Notes: generated by a model from the letters alone, not told the origin. DNA of 64,000 nt from an uncultured Mediterraneibacter sp. (GCA_944383695.1 CALWQP010000012.1:1-64000), one strand, 5' to 3'; counted from the first letter of the stretch, positions 8,643-17,978 are shown. Program-made: numbers and translations.

Positions 8643-10274
8643 ATGGGGATAACAGATATACTCTCTTTGTTCGGCGGTCTTGCGCTCTTCCTGTATGGAA
8701 TGCAGATGATGGGCAATGGTCTGGAGGCTGCCGCCGGAAACAAGATGAAATCGATTCTTGAGAAACTGACATCAAACCGCATTGTAGGCGTGCTTGTTGG
8801 TGCAGGCATTACGGCAGTTATCCAGTCATCTTCCGCTACGACGGTCATGGTTGTGGGATTCGTAAATTCGGGTCTTATGACATTGCAGCAGGCAGTCTGG
8901 GTCATCATGGGCGCCAATATCGGCACGACCATCACCGGACAGCTCATCGCACTTGACATTGGGGTCATTGCCCCGCTGTTTGCCATCATCGGCGTGGGCG
9001 CCATGATGTTTGTCAAAAATGAGCGGGTGCATCATATCAGCAGTATTTTTGCAGGGCTGGGCGTCCTGTTCATGGGTATGGATATGATGAGCGCGGCAAT
9101 GGAACCGCTCCAGGAATCAGAGGCGTTCGTCAACCTGATGACACAGTTCAGCAACCCGTTACTCGGCATTTTAGTGGGAGCAGTGTTCACGGCGGTCATC
9201 CAGTCGTCTTCCGCATCGGTGGGTATCCTCCAGACGCTGGCAGCAACAGGGATGATCCCTCTGTCCAGCGCGGTGTATGTGCTGTTCGGACAGAACATCG
9301 GTACCTGTATCACTGCGGTGCTGGCGTCCATCGGCACAAAGGTGAACGCCAGAAGGACCACCATCATCCACCTGATGTTCAACATCATCGGAACGGTCAT
9401 TTTTACAGTGGTCTGTATGACGACACCGTATGTAGAGCTCATTGAGGCGCTCACTCCGGGAGAACCTGTGAAACAGATCGCCAACGCGCACACCATCTTT
9501 AACATCGTGACAACATTGCTGCTGCTTCCCTTTGGTACATATATGGCAAAGATTGCCACCCGCATCCTTCCGGACAGCAAGAAGGAGGACGATGAGGATC
9601 TGAGGCTGAAATATATCCGTCCCTTTGAATCTTCCTACGCCATCGGACACAGCGCGGTTGCTGTATCCCAGGTGCGTGACGAGGTGGGGCGTATGCTGGA
9701 CATGGTGTCAAAAAACATTAGTGACGCATTCAGTATCCTGATCAATTATGAAGAGAAGTTGCGAAAGAGGATTTCAGAGAGAGAAGAGTATATCGATTTC
9801 CTCAATAAAGGGATATCAGAGTACATTGTAAGTCTGATGACCAGCGAGAAATCCATGTCAGATTCTATACAGATCAACGGCTATTATGTGATCATCAGCA
9901 ATCTGGAGCGGATCGGCGACCATGCGGTCAATCTTGCCGGATATGCTGACGACATGAAAAAATGGGATCAGCAGTTTTCGGACAATGTGCTGGAAGAACT
10001 GGAAGAGATGAAAAAACAGTGCCTGAACGCCCTGGACAATCTCAAAGACGTGAAGACGGAAAATGTTGACGATGTATTAAGCCGGGCAGTCGTTATGGAG
10101 CAGAAAAATGACGATATGCGCGACAAGTATTTTAAGAAACAGCTCCAGCGCCTTAAGAAAGGCAAATGTAAACCGCAGAGCGGCATCGTATTCTCTGAGG
10201 TGCTGACAGATTTTGAACGTATGGGAGATCATACCCTCAACATTGCCCAGCAGTATAAAGAAATGGCTCAGTAG
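8643..10274 (+). CDS. Na/Pi cotransporter family protein with PhoU-like tail
   Basis: The protein has 543 residues. The membrane half carries the inverted-repeat signature of the family: QSSSATT at 61-67 and QSSSAS at 187-192, each followed by a glycine-rich ANIGT or QNIGT motif. From about residue 340 the sequence is charged and helical and matches a PhoU-like domain (ERIGDHAVNLA and ERMGDHTLNIA repeats). Such fusions import phosphate with sodium, and the PhoU part probably regulates flux. The ATG at 8643 follows AAAGGAGAAAGAGTA. It is monocistronic, with a terminator at 10331-10376. Confidence 0.88.
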   Translation: MGITDILSLFGGLALFLYGMQMMGNGLEAAAGNKMKSILEKLTSNRIVGVLVGAGITAVIQSSSATTVMVVGFVNSGLMTLQQAVWVIMGANIGTTITGQLIALDIGVIAPLFAIIGVGAMMFVKNERVHHISSIFAGLGVLFMGMDMMSAAMEPLQESEAFVNLMTQFSNPLLGILVGAVFTAVIQSSSASVGILQTLAATGMIPLSSAVYVLFGQNIGTCITAVLASIGTKVNARRTTIIHLMFNIIGTVIFTVVCMTTPYVELIEALTPGEPVKQIANAHTIFNIVTTLLLLPFGTYMAKIATRILPDSKKEDDEDLRLKYIRPFESSYAIGHSAVAVSQVRDEVGRMLDMVSKNISDAFSILINYEEKLRKRISEREEYIDFLNKGISEYIVSLMTSEKSMSDSIQINGYYVIISNLERIGDHAVNLAGYADDMKKWDQQFSDNVLEELEEMKKQCLNALDNLKDVKTENVDDVLSRAVVMEQKNDDMRDKYFKKQLQRLKKGKCKPQSGIVFSEVLTDFERMGDHTLNIAQQYKEMAQ

Positions 10275-10330
10275 GTTTACAGAAAATAGAATGGGACGGC
10301 CGGAAAGGGATTGCCCGGACCGGAACAAAG

Positions 10331-10376
10331 AGGTGCATCGATTGGATATAGAAATTTCCGGGATGCACTTTTTTGT
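10331..10376 (+). terminator. Terminator after the phosphate symporter
   Basis: GTGCATC (10333-10339) pairs with GATGCAC (10362-10368) and is followed by TTTTTT. It is a standard intrinsic terminator. Confidence 0.75.
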
Positions 10377-10515
10377 GCCGGGAACAGCGGGGCGATGGCA
10401 TTATACGGCTGCCATGCCAAGTGAATGACCGGTGGTATGAATGTAAGGCTTTTAGACGTTTTGCATAAAAAAGTGAGTGCAAAATTATTATATATGATGA
10501 AAAGGTAATTCACAG

Positions 10516-10544
10516 TAGACAAATGTAATATAAACTGCTAATAT
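10516..10544 (+). promoter_or_regulatory. Promoter of the beta-glucoside regulator
   Basis: TAGACA (10516-10521), a 17-bp spacer and TATAAT-like TAATAT (10539-10544). The predicted start near 10551 places the antiterminator site directly at the 5' end of the RNA. Confidence 0.65.
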
Positions 10545-10557
10545 GTATTTATGAAAT

Positions 10558-10635
10558 AAGTTTGTTATTACGCAAGGGTAAGCAAGACTGTTTATAATGC
10601 TGATGGTGTAGGTGTTATAGGCGGTTTTTTTCTTT
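10558..10635 (+). promoter_or_regulatory. Ribonucleic antiterminator (RAT) and overlapping terminator before bglG
   Basis: The segment AGTTTGTTATTACGCAAGGG onward to AAGCAAGACT (10559-10588) resembles the RAT recognised by BglG/LicT proteins. Its 3' end is also the 5' arm of a terminator: ACTGTTTATAA (10587-10597) pairs over 11 bp, with wobbles, with TTATAGGCGGT (10615-10625), followed by a T-run. Binding of the antiterminator would block the terminator, so the regulator appears to control its own gene. Confidence 0.75.
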
Positions 10636-10678
10636 GTATGGACAGGTATGTTTCAATGTCTGCAAGGGGGAAAGACAG

Positions 10679-11518
10679 TTGAAGATTATCAGGGTTCTGA
10701 ACACAAATGCTGTTGTGTCATCAGATCAGAATGGACAGGAAATCATTATTACTGGCCCCGGGATCGGATTTAAAAAGAAAAAAGGTGAAGAGCTGGAACA
10801 GTCTCTTGTAGATAAGATTTATTGTCTGAAAAGTCCGGAGGACAACTACCGGCTTCAGGAAGTTGTAAAAGAGATTTCGGAGAAATATCTGGAGATTTCA
10901 GGAAAGGTCGTGTCTGCAGCAAGAAAGGCAGGGCTGAGGACAAGGGACGTGCTTTATGTGACACTGACAGACCATATTCATTCTGCCCTGGAGAGATACC
11001 AGGAAGGGATCAGCCTGAAGAACATGATGCGCCACGAGATAAAGAAGTTCTATCCTCGGGAATACGAAGTGGCGGAAGAGGCGATCGGGTGGATCCGGGA
11101 GATGACCGGTATTGACCTGGGAGAGGATGAGGCAGGGTTTATAGCCATGCACATTATATCTTCAGAGTATGAGGCAAACAAGGTCTCTGATGTGCAAAAG
11201 ATCACGGAGTTGATCAATGCCATTATCAAGATCGTAAAAATGCATTTCCGTATCGAATTTAACGAAGATTCAGTGTCTTACCAGAGATTTCTGACACATC
11301 TGAAATTCTTTTCCGCCAGAGTTATGGATGGGGAAGTATATCAGGACAGCATGGAAGAAATTTATGATGTCATGACGGCACAGAACAGGGCAGCCTATAC
11401 CGGCGTGGAGAAGGTGGTCCGATTCATTGAAAAGCAGTACGGATACAGACTGAGCATAGATGAAGAACTGTATCTTCTGATACATATAAAAAGAATACTG
11501 GATGAACAGCAGCGCTAG
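10679..11518 (+). CDS. bglG: PRD-containing transcriptional antiterminator (BglG/LicT type)
   Basis: The product (279 residues) binds RAT sequences in nascent RNA and prevents termination when beta-glucosides are being transported. An N-terminal RNA-binding CAT domain spans about 1-56 (KIIRVLNTNAVVSSD). Two PTS regulation domains follow, with His in LTDHIHSALER and IAMHIISSE (PRD1) and in FLTHLKFFSARV and LLIHIKRIL (PRD2), which PTS proteins phosphorylate. The TTG at 10679 is chosen over an ATG 45 bp upstream because homologues begin at KIIRVLN and because AAGGGGGAAAG precedes the TTG. RAT/terminator pairs lie before this gene and before the EII gene. Confidence 0.9.
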   Translation: MKIIRVLNTNAVVSSDQNGQEIIITGPGIGFKKKKGEELEQSLVDKIYCLKSPEDNYRLQEVVKEISEKYLEISGKVVSAARKAGLRTRDVLYVTLTDHIHSALERYQEGISLKNMMRHEIKKFYPREYEVAEEAIGWIREMTGIDLGEDEAGFIAMHIISSEYEANKVSDVQKITELINAIIKIVKMHFRIEFNEDSVSYQRFLTHLKFFSARVMDGEVYQDSMEEIYDVMTAQNRAAYTGVEKVVRFIEKQYGYRLSIDEELYLLIHIKRILDEQQR

Positions 11519-11522
11519 TTCA

Positions 11523-11614
11523 CAGGTTTGTTATTATTCAGTTAAGCAAGACCTGACCGTAAAAGACGCGTTTCCCGGGAAAATGCGGCTTTTATGGCCA
11601 GGTCTTTGTTTTTC
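11523..11614 (+). promoter_or_regulatory. Second RAT and overlapping terminator before the EII gene
   Basis: GGTTTGTTATTATTC...AAGCAAGACC (about 11524-11553) is a clear RAT. A long terminator begins inside it: AAGACCTG (11548-11555) pairs with CAGGTCTTTG (11599-11608), with additional GTAAAAG/CTTTTAT pairing and a T-run at 11605-11613. This is the substrate-controlled switch for the transporter and hydrolase genes. Confidence 0.85.
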
Positions 11615-11660
11615 CGGATTTATGCCGGAGAATAAATAAAAAATTGTAAGAGGTGAAAAC

Positions 11661-13577
11661 ATGGATTACGAGAGTACAGCGAAAAAAATCCTGCAGCGTG
11701 TAGGAGGAAAAGAAAATGTGATCAGTCTGGTGCACTGTATGACGAGACTGAGATTTACACTGAAGGATGAGTCTGTTGTGGACGATGAGGCGGTGAAAAA
11801 GACAAAAGGTGTCATGGGTGTGATGAAAAAGGCAGGACAGTATCAGATCATCATCGGAAACGACGTGGGAAATGTCTATGCCGAACTGAATAAACTGGGA
11901 AATTTCTCAAATGAAGCTCCTAAAAAAGCACCTGAAAAACAGGAAAAGAGGGGAATTGTTTCCATATTGATGGATACCATCTCCGGTATTATGGCTCCGG
12001 TCATTCCGGCGATCATAGGCGCGGCCATGATCAAGGTGCTTCTTACATTACTTCCGATGATCAATGTGCTGGACACGGAAGGATATACCTATCAGCTGTT
12101 AAACGTTATAGGCGACGGCGCGTTCTTCTTCATGCCGGTGCTGATCGCTGTGTCCGCATCTAAAAAATTCGGGACAAATATGTACTATGCGGCGAGTATC
12201 GCGCTGATCATGCTCCATCCGAATTTTATCTCTATGATGAGCACGGCAAACGAGGCGGGTGAAGTGATCAGATTCCTTGGGTTTATACCAGTCACCTACG
12301 CAACCTACTCTTATTCAGTCATTCCGATCATTCTGGCGGTATGGTCTCTGAAGTACGTGGAAAAACTGGTGGATAAGATCACGCCTGTGGTGACGAAAAA
12401 CTTCCTGAAACCCATGCTTGTAGTGCTGCTCGAAGCTCCGATCGCGCTCATCGTACTTGGGCCTCTTGGAGCCATCCTCGGCAATGGGCTGTCGGATATC
12501 GTATATTTTATCCATGATAAGCTTGGCTTCATTGCGATCGGCCTTGTGGCAGGTATCTATCCTTTTGTAGTCATGGCAGGTATGCATCATGCGTTTACAC
12601 CGATCAAGCTTGGTATGATCGCCACCACCGGGTATGAGAATTTTATCTGTATCGGAGAACTCTGTTCCAACATGGCGCAAGGCGCTGCCTCACTGGCTGT
12701 ATCTGTAAAAAGTAAAAACAAAGACTTCAAACAGGTTGCCGGTTCTTCTGCGTTTTCCGCGCTGGTGGCAGGTATCACGGAGCCTGCCCTGTATGGTGTT
12801 ACATTGAGACTCAAAAAGCCGATGCTGGGAGCGTGCATCGGAGCCGTGGCTGGCGGTCTGTTTGGAGGCTTTTTCCAGATGAAGTGCTTTGGAATCGCCA
12901 CCCCTGCTATTGTGACTATCGTACAGTATGTGGAGAAAGACAGGGCGGCAAGTCTGCTGATCGCGGCCCTTACCATCCTGCTGACAGTTGTCGTGTCATT
13001 TATCGCTACCATGATCATCGGATTCGAGGACATTATAGATGAGGATGACGAGGCGGATGAGCCAGCGCCGGAAGAGCAGCAGGAAGCGCTCCCGGGCTCG
13101 GAAGTCCAGCCGCTTTCGGAGGGGAAGGAAATCCATATTTACAGCCCGGTGCAGGGAAATTGCATTCCCCTGGACAAGGTGGAGGATGCCACATTTTCCC
13201 AGGGCGTTCTCGGAAAAGGAGCTGCGGTCATCCCGGATAAGGGTGAAGTGGCTGCGCCTTTTGACGGCAGGATCGATATGATGTTTGAGACCGGACATGC
13301 GGTGGGCCTGTCCAGCAGTGATGGAGTGGAACTGCTTATCCATGTGGGAATGGACACAGTAAATCTGGAAGGGAAATATTTCTACCCGAAAAAAAGCTCA
13401 GGTGAGTATGTGAAAAAGGGGGAGATCATTCTGGAGTTTGACATAGATGGTATCGTGAAAGCCGGGTATGATATCACTACGCCGGTCATTGTATCCAATA
13501 CAGAGCGATTTGCAGATGTTTCTGTCAGCACATCCGGACCTGTCAAAGAGCTGGATGAGATAATAGTGATCCACTAA
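11661..13577 (+). CDS. bglP: PTS beta-glucoside permease EIIBCA
   Basis: A 638-residue single-chain phosphotransferase transporter that imports and phosphorylates beta-glucosides. The EIIB domain occupies about 1-85, with phosphorylated Cys26 in SLVHCMTRLRF. The EIIC membrane domain spans about 100-460, with a GMHHAFTP motif and GITEPALYG. The EIIA domain spans about 490-638, with the phospho-His near residue 561 in LLIHVGMDTVNLEG. Domain order B-C-A is that of the BglP/BglF group. It lies just after a RAT/terminator leader and 18 bp before the hydrolase. Confidence 0.93.
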   Translation: MDYESTAKKILQRVGGKENVISLVHCMTRLRFTLKDESVVDDEAVKKTKGVMGVMKKAGQYQIIIGNDVGNVYAELNKLGNFSNEAPKKAPEKQEKRGIVSILMDTISGIMAPVIPAIIGAAMIKVLLTLLPMINVLDTEGYTYQLLNVIGDGAFFFMPVLIAVSASKKFGTNMYYAASIALIMLHPNFISMMSTANEAGEVIRFLGFIPVTYATYSYSVIPIILAVWSLKYVEKLVDKITPVVTKNFLKPMLVVLLEAPIALIVLGPLGAILGNGLSDIVYFIHDKLGFIAIGLVAGIYPFVVMAGMHHAFTPIKLGMIATTGYENFICIGELCSNMAQGAASLAVSVKSKNKDFKQVAGSSAFSALVAGITEPALYGVTLRLKKPMLGACIGAVAGGLFGGFFQMKCFGIATPAIVTIVQYVEKDRAASLLIAALTILLTVVVSFIATMIIGFEDIIDEDDEADEPAPEEQQEALPGSEVQPLSEGKEIHIYSPVQGNCIPLDKVEDATFSQGVLGKGAAVIPDKGEVAAPFDGRIDMMFETGHAVGLSSSDGVELLIHVGMDTVNLEGKYFYPKKSSGEYVKKGEIILEFDIDGIVKAGYDITTPVIVSNTERFADVSVSTSGPVKELDEIIVIH

Positions 13578-13595
13578 ACATGAGGAGGAGAAAAA

Positions 13596-15056
13596 ATGGA
13601 ACAGATAAGAGCGAAAGGATTCCCGGAGGGATTTCTGTGGGGAAGCGCTTCCGCAGCCTACCAGATCGAGGGCGGATGGAAGGAAGGCGGAAAAGGAATG
13701 ACAAACTGGGACGCGTTTGTGCGCATTCCCGGAAAGACATATAAAGCGACAACAGGGGACGTAGCTGTGGACCATTACCACAGATACAAGGAGGATATTG
13801 CCCTGATGGCAGAAATGGGACTGAAAACATATCGCTTTTCCGTCTCCTGGGCAAGGATTTTTCCGGAGGGGAACGGAGACGTAAATGAAGAGGGCATTGC
13901 ATTTTATCAGAATATAATAGACGAGTGCCTGAAATACCATATTGAGCCCATGGTAACGATCTATCACTGGGACCTGCCCCAGGCTCTGGCGGACGCATAC
14001 AATGGCTGGGAAAGTCCCCGGATCATTGACGACTATGTGAATTATGCAAAGACACTGTTTTCCAGATTTGACGGAAAGGTAAAATACTGGATCACGCTCA
14101 ACGAGCAGAATATCTTCACCTCTCTTGGCTGGCTGACAGCACAGCATCCGCCGGGCAGATTTGACGACCAGAAGACCTTTTATCAGGTTAATCACCATGC
14201 GTTTATGGCTCATGCAAAGGCAGTGCTCGCATACAGGGCGATGGGAGGAAAGGGGCTGATCGGCGCAAGCTTTGCCTATACTCCGTCCTATGCCCTGGAC
14301 TGCAGGCCGGTCAACGCTATGGCAAAAGCCAACTATGATGACCTGAAAAATTACTGGTGGATGGATGTCTATGCCTATGGGCGCTATCCGGCCGCGGCAA
14401 TGGCTTATTTGAAAAAGAAAGGCATCGCGCCGGATGTGACCAGGGAAGATGAGGAGATCTTAAAGAAGGCGGCATCCCAGATCAGCTTTATGGGAGTCAA
14501 TTATTATCAGAGCTGTGTGTGTGAGTACAATCCCATGGACGGCGTGACCCCTTACGGAACTATGAATACAAGCGGTGTGAAGGGATCTGCCCAGGAAACA
14601 GGCATTCCGGGGATTTATAAAAATCCTGCAAACCCCTATCTGCTGACAACAGACTGGGACTGGAGCATCGATCCTTCCGGACTTCAGTTTTGCTGCAGGG
14701 AGATCACAAGCCGGTATGCCCTTCCCATCATTATTTCTGAAAACGGCCTGGGCGCTTTTGACAAAAAGACAGAGGATGACAGGATTCATGATGATTACCG
14801 GATCTGTTATCTGAAGGAGCATATAAAAGCCCTGGGAGAAGCTGTTGAGGAAGGGTGCAGGGTGATTGCCTATTGCACCTGGTCATTTACAGATTTGTTG
14901 AGCTGGCTGAACGGGTATCAGAAGAGGTACGGTTTTGTATATGTGGACAGACAGGAAGAGGAAGGCGGGACGCTGGACCGTTTTAAAAAAGACAGTTTCT
15001 ACTGGTATAAAAATGTTATTGAGACAAATGGAAAAGTGGTTTTTGAAGAAGAATAG
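13596..15056 (+). CDS. bglA: 6-phospho-beta-glucosidase, glycoside hydrolase family 1
   Basis: This 486-residue enzyme cleaves phosphorylated beta-glucosides delivered by the EII protein upstream. The N-terminal GFLWGSASAAYQIEGG is characteristic of GH1. Glu170 in ITLNEQN is the acid/base, and Glu382 in IISENGLG is the nucleophile. Ser435, Lys443 and Tyr445 (DLLSWLNGYQKRYGFVYVD region) match the phosphate-binding triad that separates 6-phospho enzymes from plain glucosidases. Its ribosome site is GAGGAGAAAAA. It is the last gene of the operon. Confidence 0.92.
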   Translation: MEQIRAKGFPEGFLWGSASAAYQIEGGWKEGGKGMTNWDAFVRIPGKTYKATTGDVAVDHYHRYKEDIALMAEMGLKTYRFSVSWARIFPEGNGDVNEEGIAFYQNIIDECLKYHIEPMVTIYHWDLPQALADAYNGWESPRIIDDYVNYAKTLFSRFDGKVKYWITLNEQNIFTSLGWLTAQHPPGRFDDQKTFYQVNHHAFMAHAKAVLAYRAMGGKGLIGASFAYTPSYALDCRPVNAMAKANYDDLKNYWWMDVYAYGRYPAAAMAYLKKKGIAPDVTREDEEILKKAASQISFMGVNYYQSCVCEYNPMDGVTPYGTMNTSGVKGSAQETGIPGIYKNPANPYLLTTDWDWSIDPSGLQFCCREITSRYALPIIISENGLGAFDKKTEDDRIHDDYRICYLKEHIKALGEAVEEGCRVIAYCTWSFTDLLSWLNGYQKRYGFVYVDRQEEEGGTLDRFKKDSFYWYKNVIETNGKVVFEEE

Positions 15057-15174
15057 AAGACAGTATTTATAGAAGCATCACAAAGAGAAGTATAAATTCC
15101 TCTATTTTACAGACAATACATTTATCGACAATAAAAAGGATAAATGTCAAAGTGTAAAATGGAGGAATTATTAT

Positions 15175-15717
15175 ATGAAAGCGACGGGGATAGTAAGAAG
15201 GATCGATGATCTGGGGCGTGTCGTCGTTCCGAAGGAGATCAGGAGGACGCTCCGCATCCGGGAGGGAGATCCGCTGGAGATCTTTACGGACCGGGAGGGA
15301 GAGATCATCCTCAAAAAATACTCACCGATCGGTGAGCTGGGAAATCTGGCGAAACTTTACGCGGAGAGCCTTTCACAGACGATGGGCTGCACGGTATGCA
15401 TTACAGATACGGACCAGGTTGTGGCATCATCGGGCAACGGAAAGAAAGACCTTCAGGATCAGTTCATCGGGCAGGAACTCGGCGACGCCTTAAAAGACCG
15501 CTCCCAGATCCTGGCAAAGAACGGAGACGCATCCTATATTAAAGTGACCGCGGACATGAAAGATTACTGTGATGAAGTGATCTGCCCGATCATCTGCGAG
15601 GGAGATGTGATCGGGGCTGTGGCGCTGCTTAATAAAGACGAAAAAAGGCGTTTCGGGGAAGTGGAGCAGAGGGTGGCGTACAGCGCCGCGGACTTTTTGG
15701 GACGTCAGATGGGATAA
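15175..15717 (+). CDS. spoVT: Stage V sporulation protein T, AbrB-like regulator
   Basis: SpoVT is a forespore transcription regulator needed for normal spore development. The 180-residue protein has an AbrB-type DNA-binding domain at about 1-50 (MKATGIVRRIDDLGRVVVPK, EIRRTLRIREGD) and a C-terminal GAF-like domain (about 55-175). Length and order match SpoVT, longer than AbrB itself. The ATG at 15175 follows GGAGGAATTATT. Its presence supports a spore-forming organism. In several Clostridia it also influences non-sporulation genes. Confidence 0.92.
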   Translation: MKATGIVRRIDDLGRVVVPKEIRRTLRIREGDPLEIFTDREGEIILKKYSPIGELGNLAKLYAESLSQTMGCTVCITDTDQVVASSGNGKKDLQDQFIGQELGDALKDRSQILAKNGDASYIKVTADMKDYCDEVICPIICEGDVIGAVALLNKDEKRRFGEVEQRVAYSAADFLGRQMG

Positions 15718-15831
15718 ATCCTTATATCTGTGCAGAGGCAGGGGGATTTTTGGAATAAATCCTCCCGGACAAACATATGCTTTACCAGCAGGACAAAGAA
15801 TGGGATCATGTTTATGACCGGGAGGAAAAAT

Positions 15832-16218
15832 ATGGAGAAAAAAACAGCAGGCAGACAGGGGATAGAACAGACAGCGGTCAATATGCTGAAAGCGCTTCTG
15901 TGCGCTTATGTCGTGACAGGGATCATGCTCCTCATCCTGACGATTCTTCTGTATAAGGCAGGGCTGAGCGAGGAAAATGTAAATGCGGGGATCATCCTGA
16001 CTTATGTGATATCCACATTTGCGGGAGGATTTGTGATCGGAAAGCTGACGAAGGTGAAAAAATTTCTGTGGGGACTGCTCGCGGGAGTTCTGTATTTTGT
16101 GCTTCTGCTTTTGATTTCGCTGGGAGTGTACCACACGCTGCAGGCTGAAACCATGAACCTGCTGACCACATTCCTTCTGTGTGCAGGTGGGGGTATGCTG
16201 GGCGGGATGGTGTCGTGA
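15832..16218 (+). CDS. TIGR04086-like four-helix membrane protein
   Basis: The product has 128 residues with four hydrophobic segments (about 18-40, 50-68, 74-95 and 104-126) and a glycine-rich C-terminus (AGGGMLGGMVS). It resembles the TIGR04086/YrzE family of small Firmicute membrane proteins, often found near the SCIFF genes. Function is unknown. The ATG at 15832 is preferred over earlier in-frame starts because GGGAGGAAAAAT directly precedes it. The SCIFF promoter lies in the 78-bp gap after it. Confidence 0.7.
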   Translation: MEKKTAGRQGIEQTAVNMLKALLCAYVVTGIMLLILTILLYKAGLSEENVNAGIILTYVISTFAGGFVIGKLTKVKKFLWGLLAGVLYFVLLLLISLGVYHTLQAETMNLLTTFLLCAGGGMLGGMVS

Positions 16219-16227
16219 AAAAAGGGC

Positions 16228-16256
16228 TTCCAAAACCCCGCAACCTGTGATATAAT
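16228..16256 (+). promoter_or_regulatory. Extended -10 promoter of the SCIFF gene
   Basis: TGATATAAT (16248-16256) is an extended -10 element. The -35 position holds TTCCAA (16228-16233), a weak match, which is normal for extended -10 promoters. The start would be near 16263, about 34 nt before the ATG. Confidence 0.6.
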
Positions 16257-16296
16257 ATTTCGAGCAATATGTTGTAGAATATTAGGAGGACAGGAC

Positions 16297-16440
16297 ATGA
16301 AGCACATTAAGACATTAAATACACAGACATTAAACAATACAGTAAAAAAAGGCGGGTGCGGGGAGTGCCAGACATCCTGCCAGTCAGCATGTAAGACATC
16401 CTGTACTGTTGGAAATCAGACCTGTGAGAACAGAAAGTAA
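16297..16440 (+). CDS. scfA: SCIFF ranthipeptide precursor
   Basis: A 47-residue peptide, MKHIKTLNTQTLNN at the start followed by a Cys-rich core with six cysteines at 21, 24, 28, 32, 36 and 43. This is the six-cysteines-in-forty-five (SCIFF) family, conserved across Clostridia. The radical SAM enzyme encoded next links Cys sulfur to non-alpha carbons of acceptor residues, so the class is now called ranthipeptide. The leader is short and lacks a recognisable protease site. Ribosome site AGGAGGACAGGAC precedes the ATG. Proposed roles include quorum-like signalling; none is shown by the sequence. Confidence 0.96.
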   Translation: MKHIKTLNTQTLNNTVKKGGCGECQTSCQSACKTSCTVGNQTCENRK

Positions 16441-16470
16441 GGTTTTGCGATCACAATAGAACAAGGGGGA

Positions 16471-16502
16471 AAGGCAGCGGTTTTTGTGACCGCTGCCTTA
16501 TG
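16471..16502 (+). terminator. Hairpin between the SCIFF peptide and its maturase
   Basis: AAGGCAGCGGT (16471-16481) pairs perfectly with ACCGCTGCCTT (16489-16499), but only TTAT follows. It is probably a partial terminator or a processing/stability hairpin giving more peptide mRNA than maturase mRNA. Confidence 0.6.
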
Positions 16503-16556
16503 CGTGTCAGATACAGGGGTTCTGAATGGGGAGTAAGTAGAAAGAGAGGTACTGTT

Positions 16557-17978
16557 GTGATACATCTGTATCAGAATAACGGATATAATATTGTCCTTGA
16601 TGTAAACAGCGGCGCTGTGCATGTGGTGGACAAAGCCGCATACGATGTGATCGGGGCGCTGGAGGAACAAAATGAATTCCATACGACGGAGACACTTAAG
16701 AGCGCGGAGAAGGCTTCCTATCTGAAAAAAGAGCTGGGACAGAAATATACAGAAGAAGATCTGAACGATATCCTGGAGGCAGTCACAGAGCTGACAGAGC
16801 AGGGAAGGCTGTTTACGCGGGATATCTACGAGGATTTTATCGATGAAGTAAAGCAGAGAAAGACCGTGGTGAAGGCGCTGTGCCTGCACATTGCCCACGA
16901 CTGCAACCTTGCCTGTAAGTACTGTTTCGCTGAAGAAGGCGAATATCACGGCCGCCGGGCTCTTATGTCCTATGAGGTGGGGAAAAAGTCGCTGGACTTC
17001 CTGATCGCCAATTCCGGGAAACGGAGGAACCTGGAGGTGGATTTCTTCGGCGGGGAGCCGCTGATGAACTGGCAGGTAGTAAAAGATCTGGTGGCCTATG
17101 GAAGGGAGAAGGAGAAGCTCTGTGACAAACGTTTCCGCTTTACCCTTACCACCAACGGCGTGCTGTTAAATGATGAAGTGCAGGAGTTTGTCAACCGCGA
17201 GATGGACAATGTAGTCTTAAGTCTTGACGGGCGCAGGGAGGTCAATGACAGGATGCGGCCGTTCCGAAACGGAAAAGGCAGCTACGACCTGATCGTGCCA
17301 AAGTTCCAGAAGCTGGCTGAGAGCCGGAACCAGCAGAAATATTACATACGAGGAACATTTACAAGGGATAATCTTGACTTTTCCAATGATGTGCTGCACT
17401 TTGCAGAGCTGGGATTTAAGCAGATATCCATTGAGCCTGTGGTAGGCGAAGATACAGATTCTTATGCGATCCAAAAAGAAGACCTTCCCCAGATTTTTGC
17501 GGAATATGACAAGCTGGCAAAGATCATGGTGGAAAGGGAGAAGAGCGGAAGAGGCTTTCATTTCTTTCACTTTACGATCGATCTGGAGGGAGGACCGTGC
17601 GTGTCCAAACGGCTCTCAGGGTGCGGGTCAGGCACAGAATATCTGGCGGTGACTCCGTGGGGAGACTTATATCCGTGTCATCAGTTTGTGGGACAGGAAG
17701 AATTCCTTTTGGGAAATGTGGACGAAGGGATCACCAGGCCGGATATTCCGGATGAGTTCCGGGGGTGCAGCGTGTATTCCAAAGAAGGCTGCAAAAAATG
17801 CTTTGCCAGATTTTACTGCAGCGGGGGATGCATGGCGAACTCCTACAAATTCCATCACTCCATCAACGATACTTACGAGGTGAGCTGTGAGATGGAGCGC
17901 AAACGCGTAGAATGCGCGATCATGATAAAAGCAGCCCTGGCTGATGCGCAGGAAGGACAGAAAGAAAAAGAAGCATAG
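16557..17978 (+). CDS. scfB: SCIFF radical SAM maturase
   Basis: The 473-residue enzyme installs thioether bonds in the SCIFF peptide. An N-terminal peptide-binding (RRE-like) region begins IHLYQNNGYNIVLDVNSGAV. The radical SAM cluster motif CNLACKYC is at C116, C120 and C123, and FFGGEPLMNW follows as the SAM-binding glycine-rich motif. The C-terminal third is a Cys-rich SPASM domain for auxiliary [4Fe-4S] clusters (CVSKRLSGCGSG, YPCHQF, GCKKC, YCSGGC, SCEMER). The GTG at 16557 is chosen since homologues start at MIH-Y-NNGYN and GAGAGG precedes it; an upstream ATG at 16500 is unlikely. Confidence 0.95.
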   Translation: MIHLYQNNGYNIVLDVNSGAVHVVDKAAYDVIGALEEQNEFHTTETLKSAEKASYLKKELGQKYTEEDLNDILEAVTELTEQGRLFTRDIYEDFIDEVKQRKTVVKALCLHIAHDCNLACKYCFAEEGEYHGRRALMSYEVGKKSLDFLIANSGKRRNLEVDFFGGEPLMNWQVVKDLVAYGREKEKLCDKRFRFTLTTNGVLLNDEVQEFVNREMDNVVLSLDGRREVNDRMRPFRNGKGSYDLIVPKFQKLAESRNQQKYYIRGTFTRDNLDFSNDVLHFAELGFKQISIEPVVGEDTDSYAIQKEDLPQIFAEYDKLAKIMVEREKSGRGFHFFHFTIDLEGGPCVSKRLSGCGSGTEYLAVTPWGDLYPCHQFVGQEEFLLGNVDEGITRPDIPDEFRGCSVYSKEGCKKCFARFYCSGGCMANSYKFHHSINDTYEVSCEMERKRVECAIMIKAALADAQEGQKEKEA

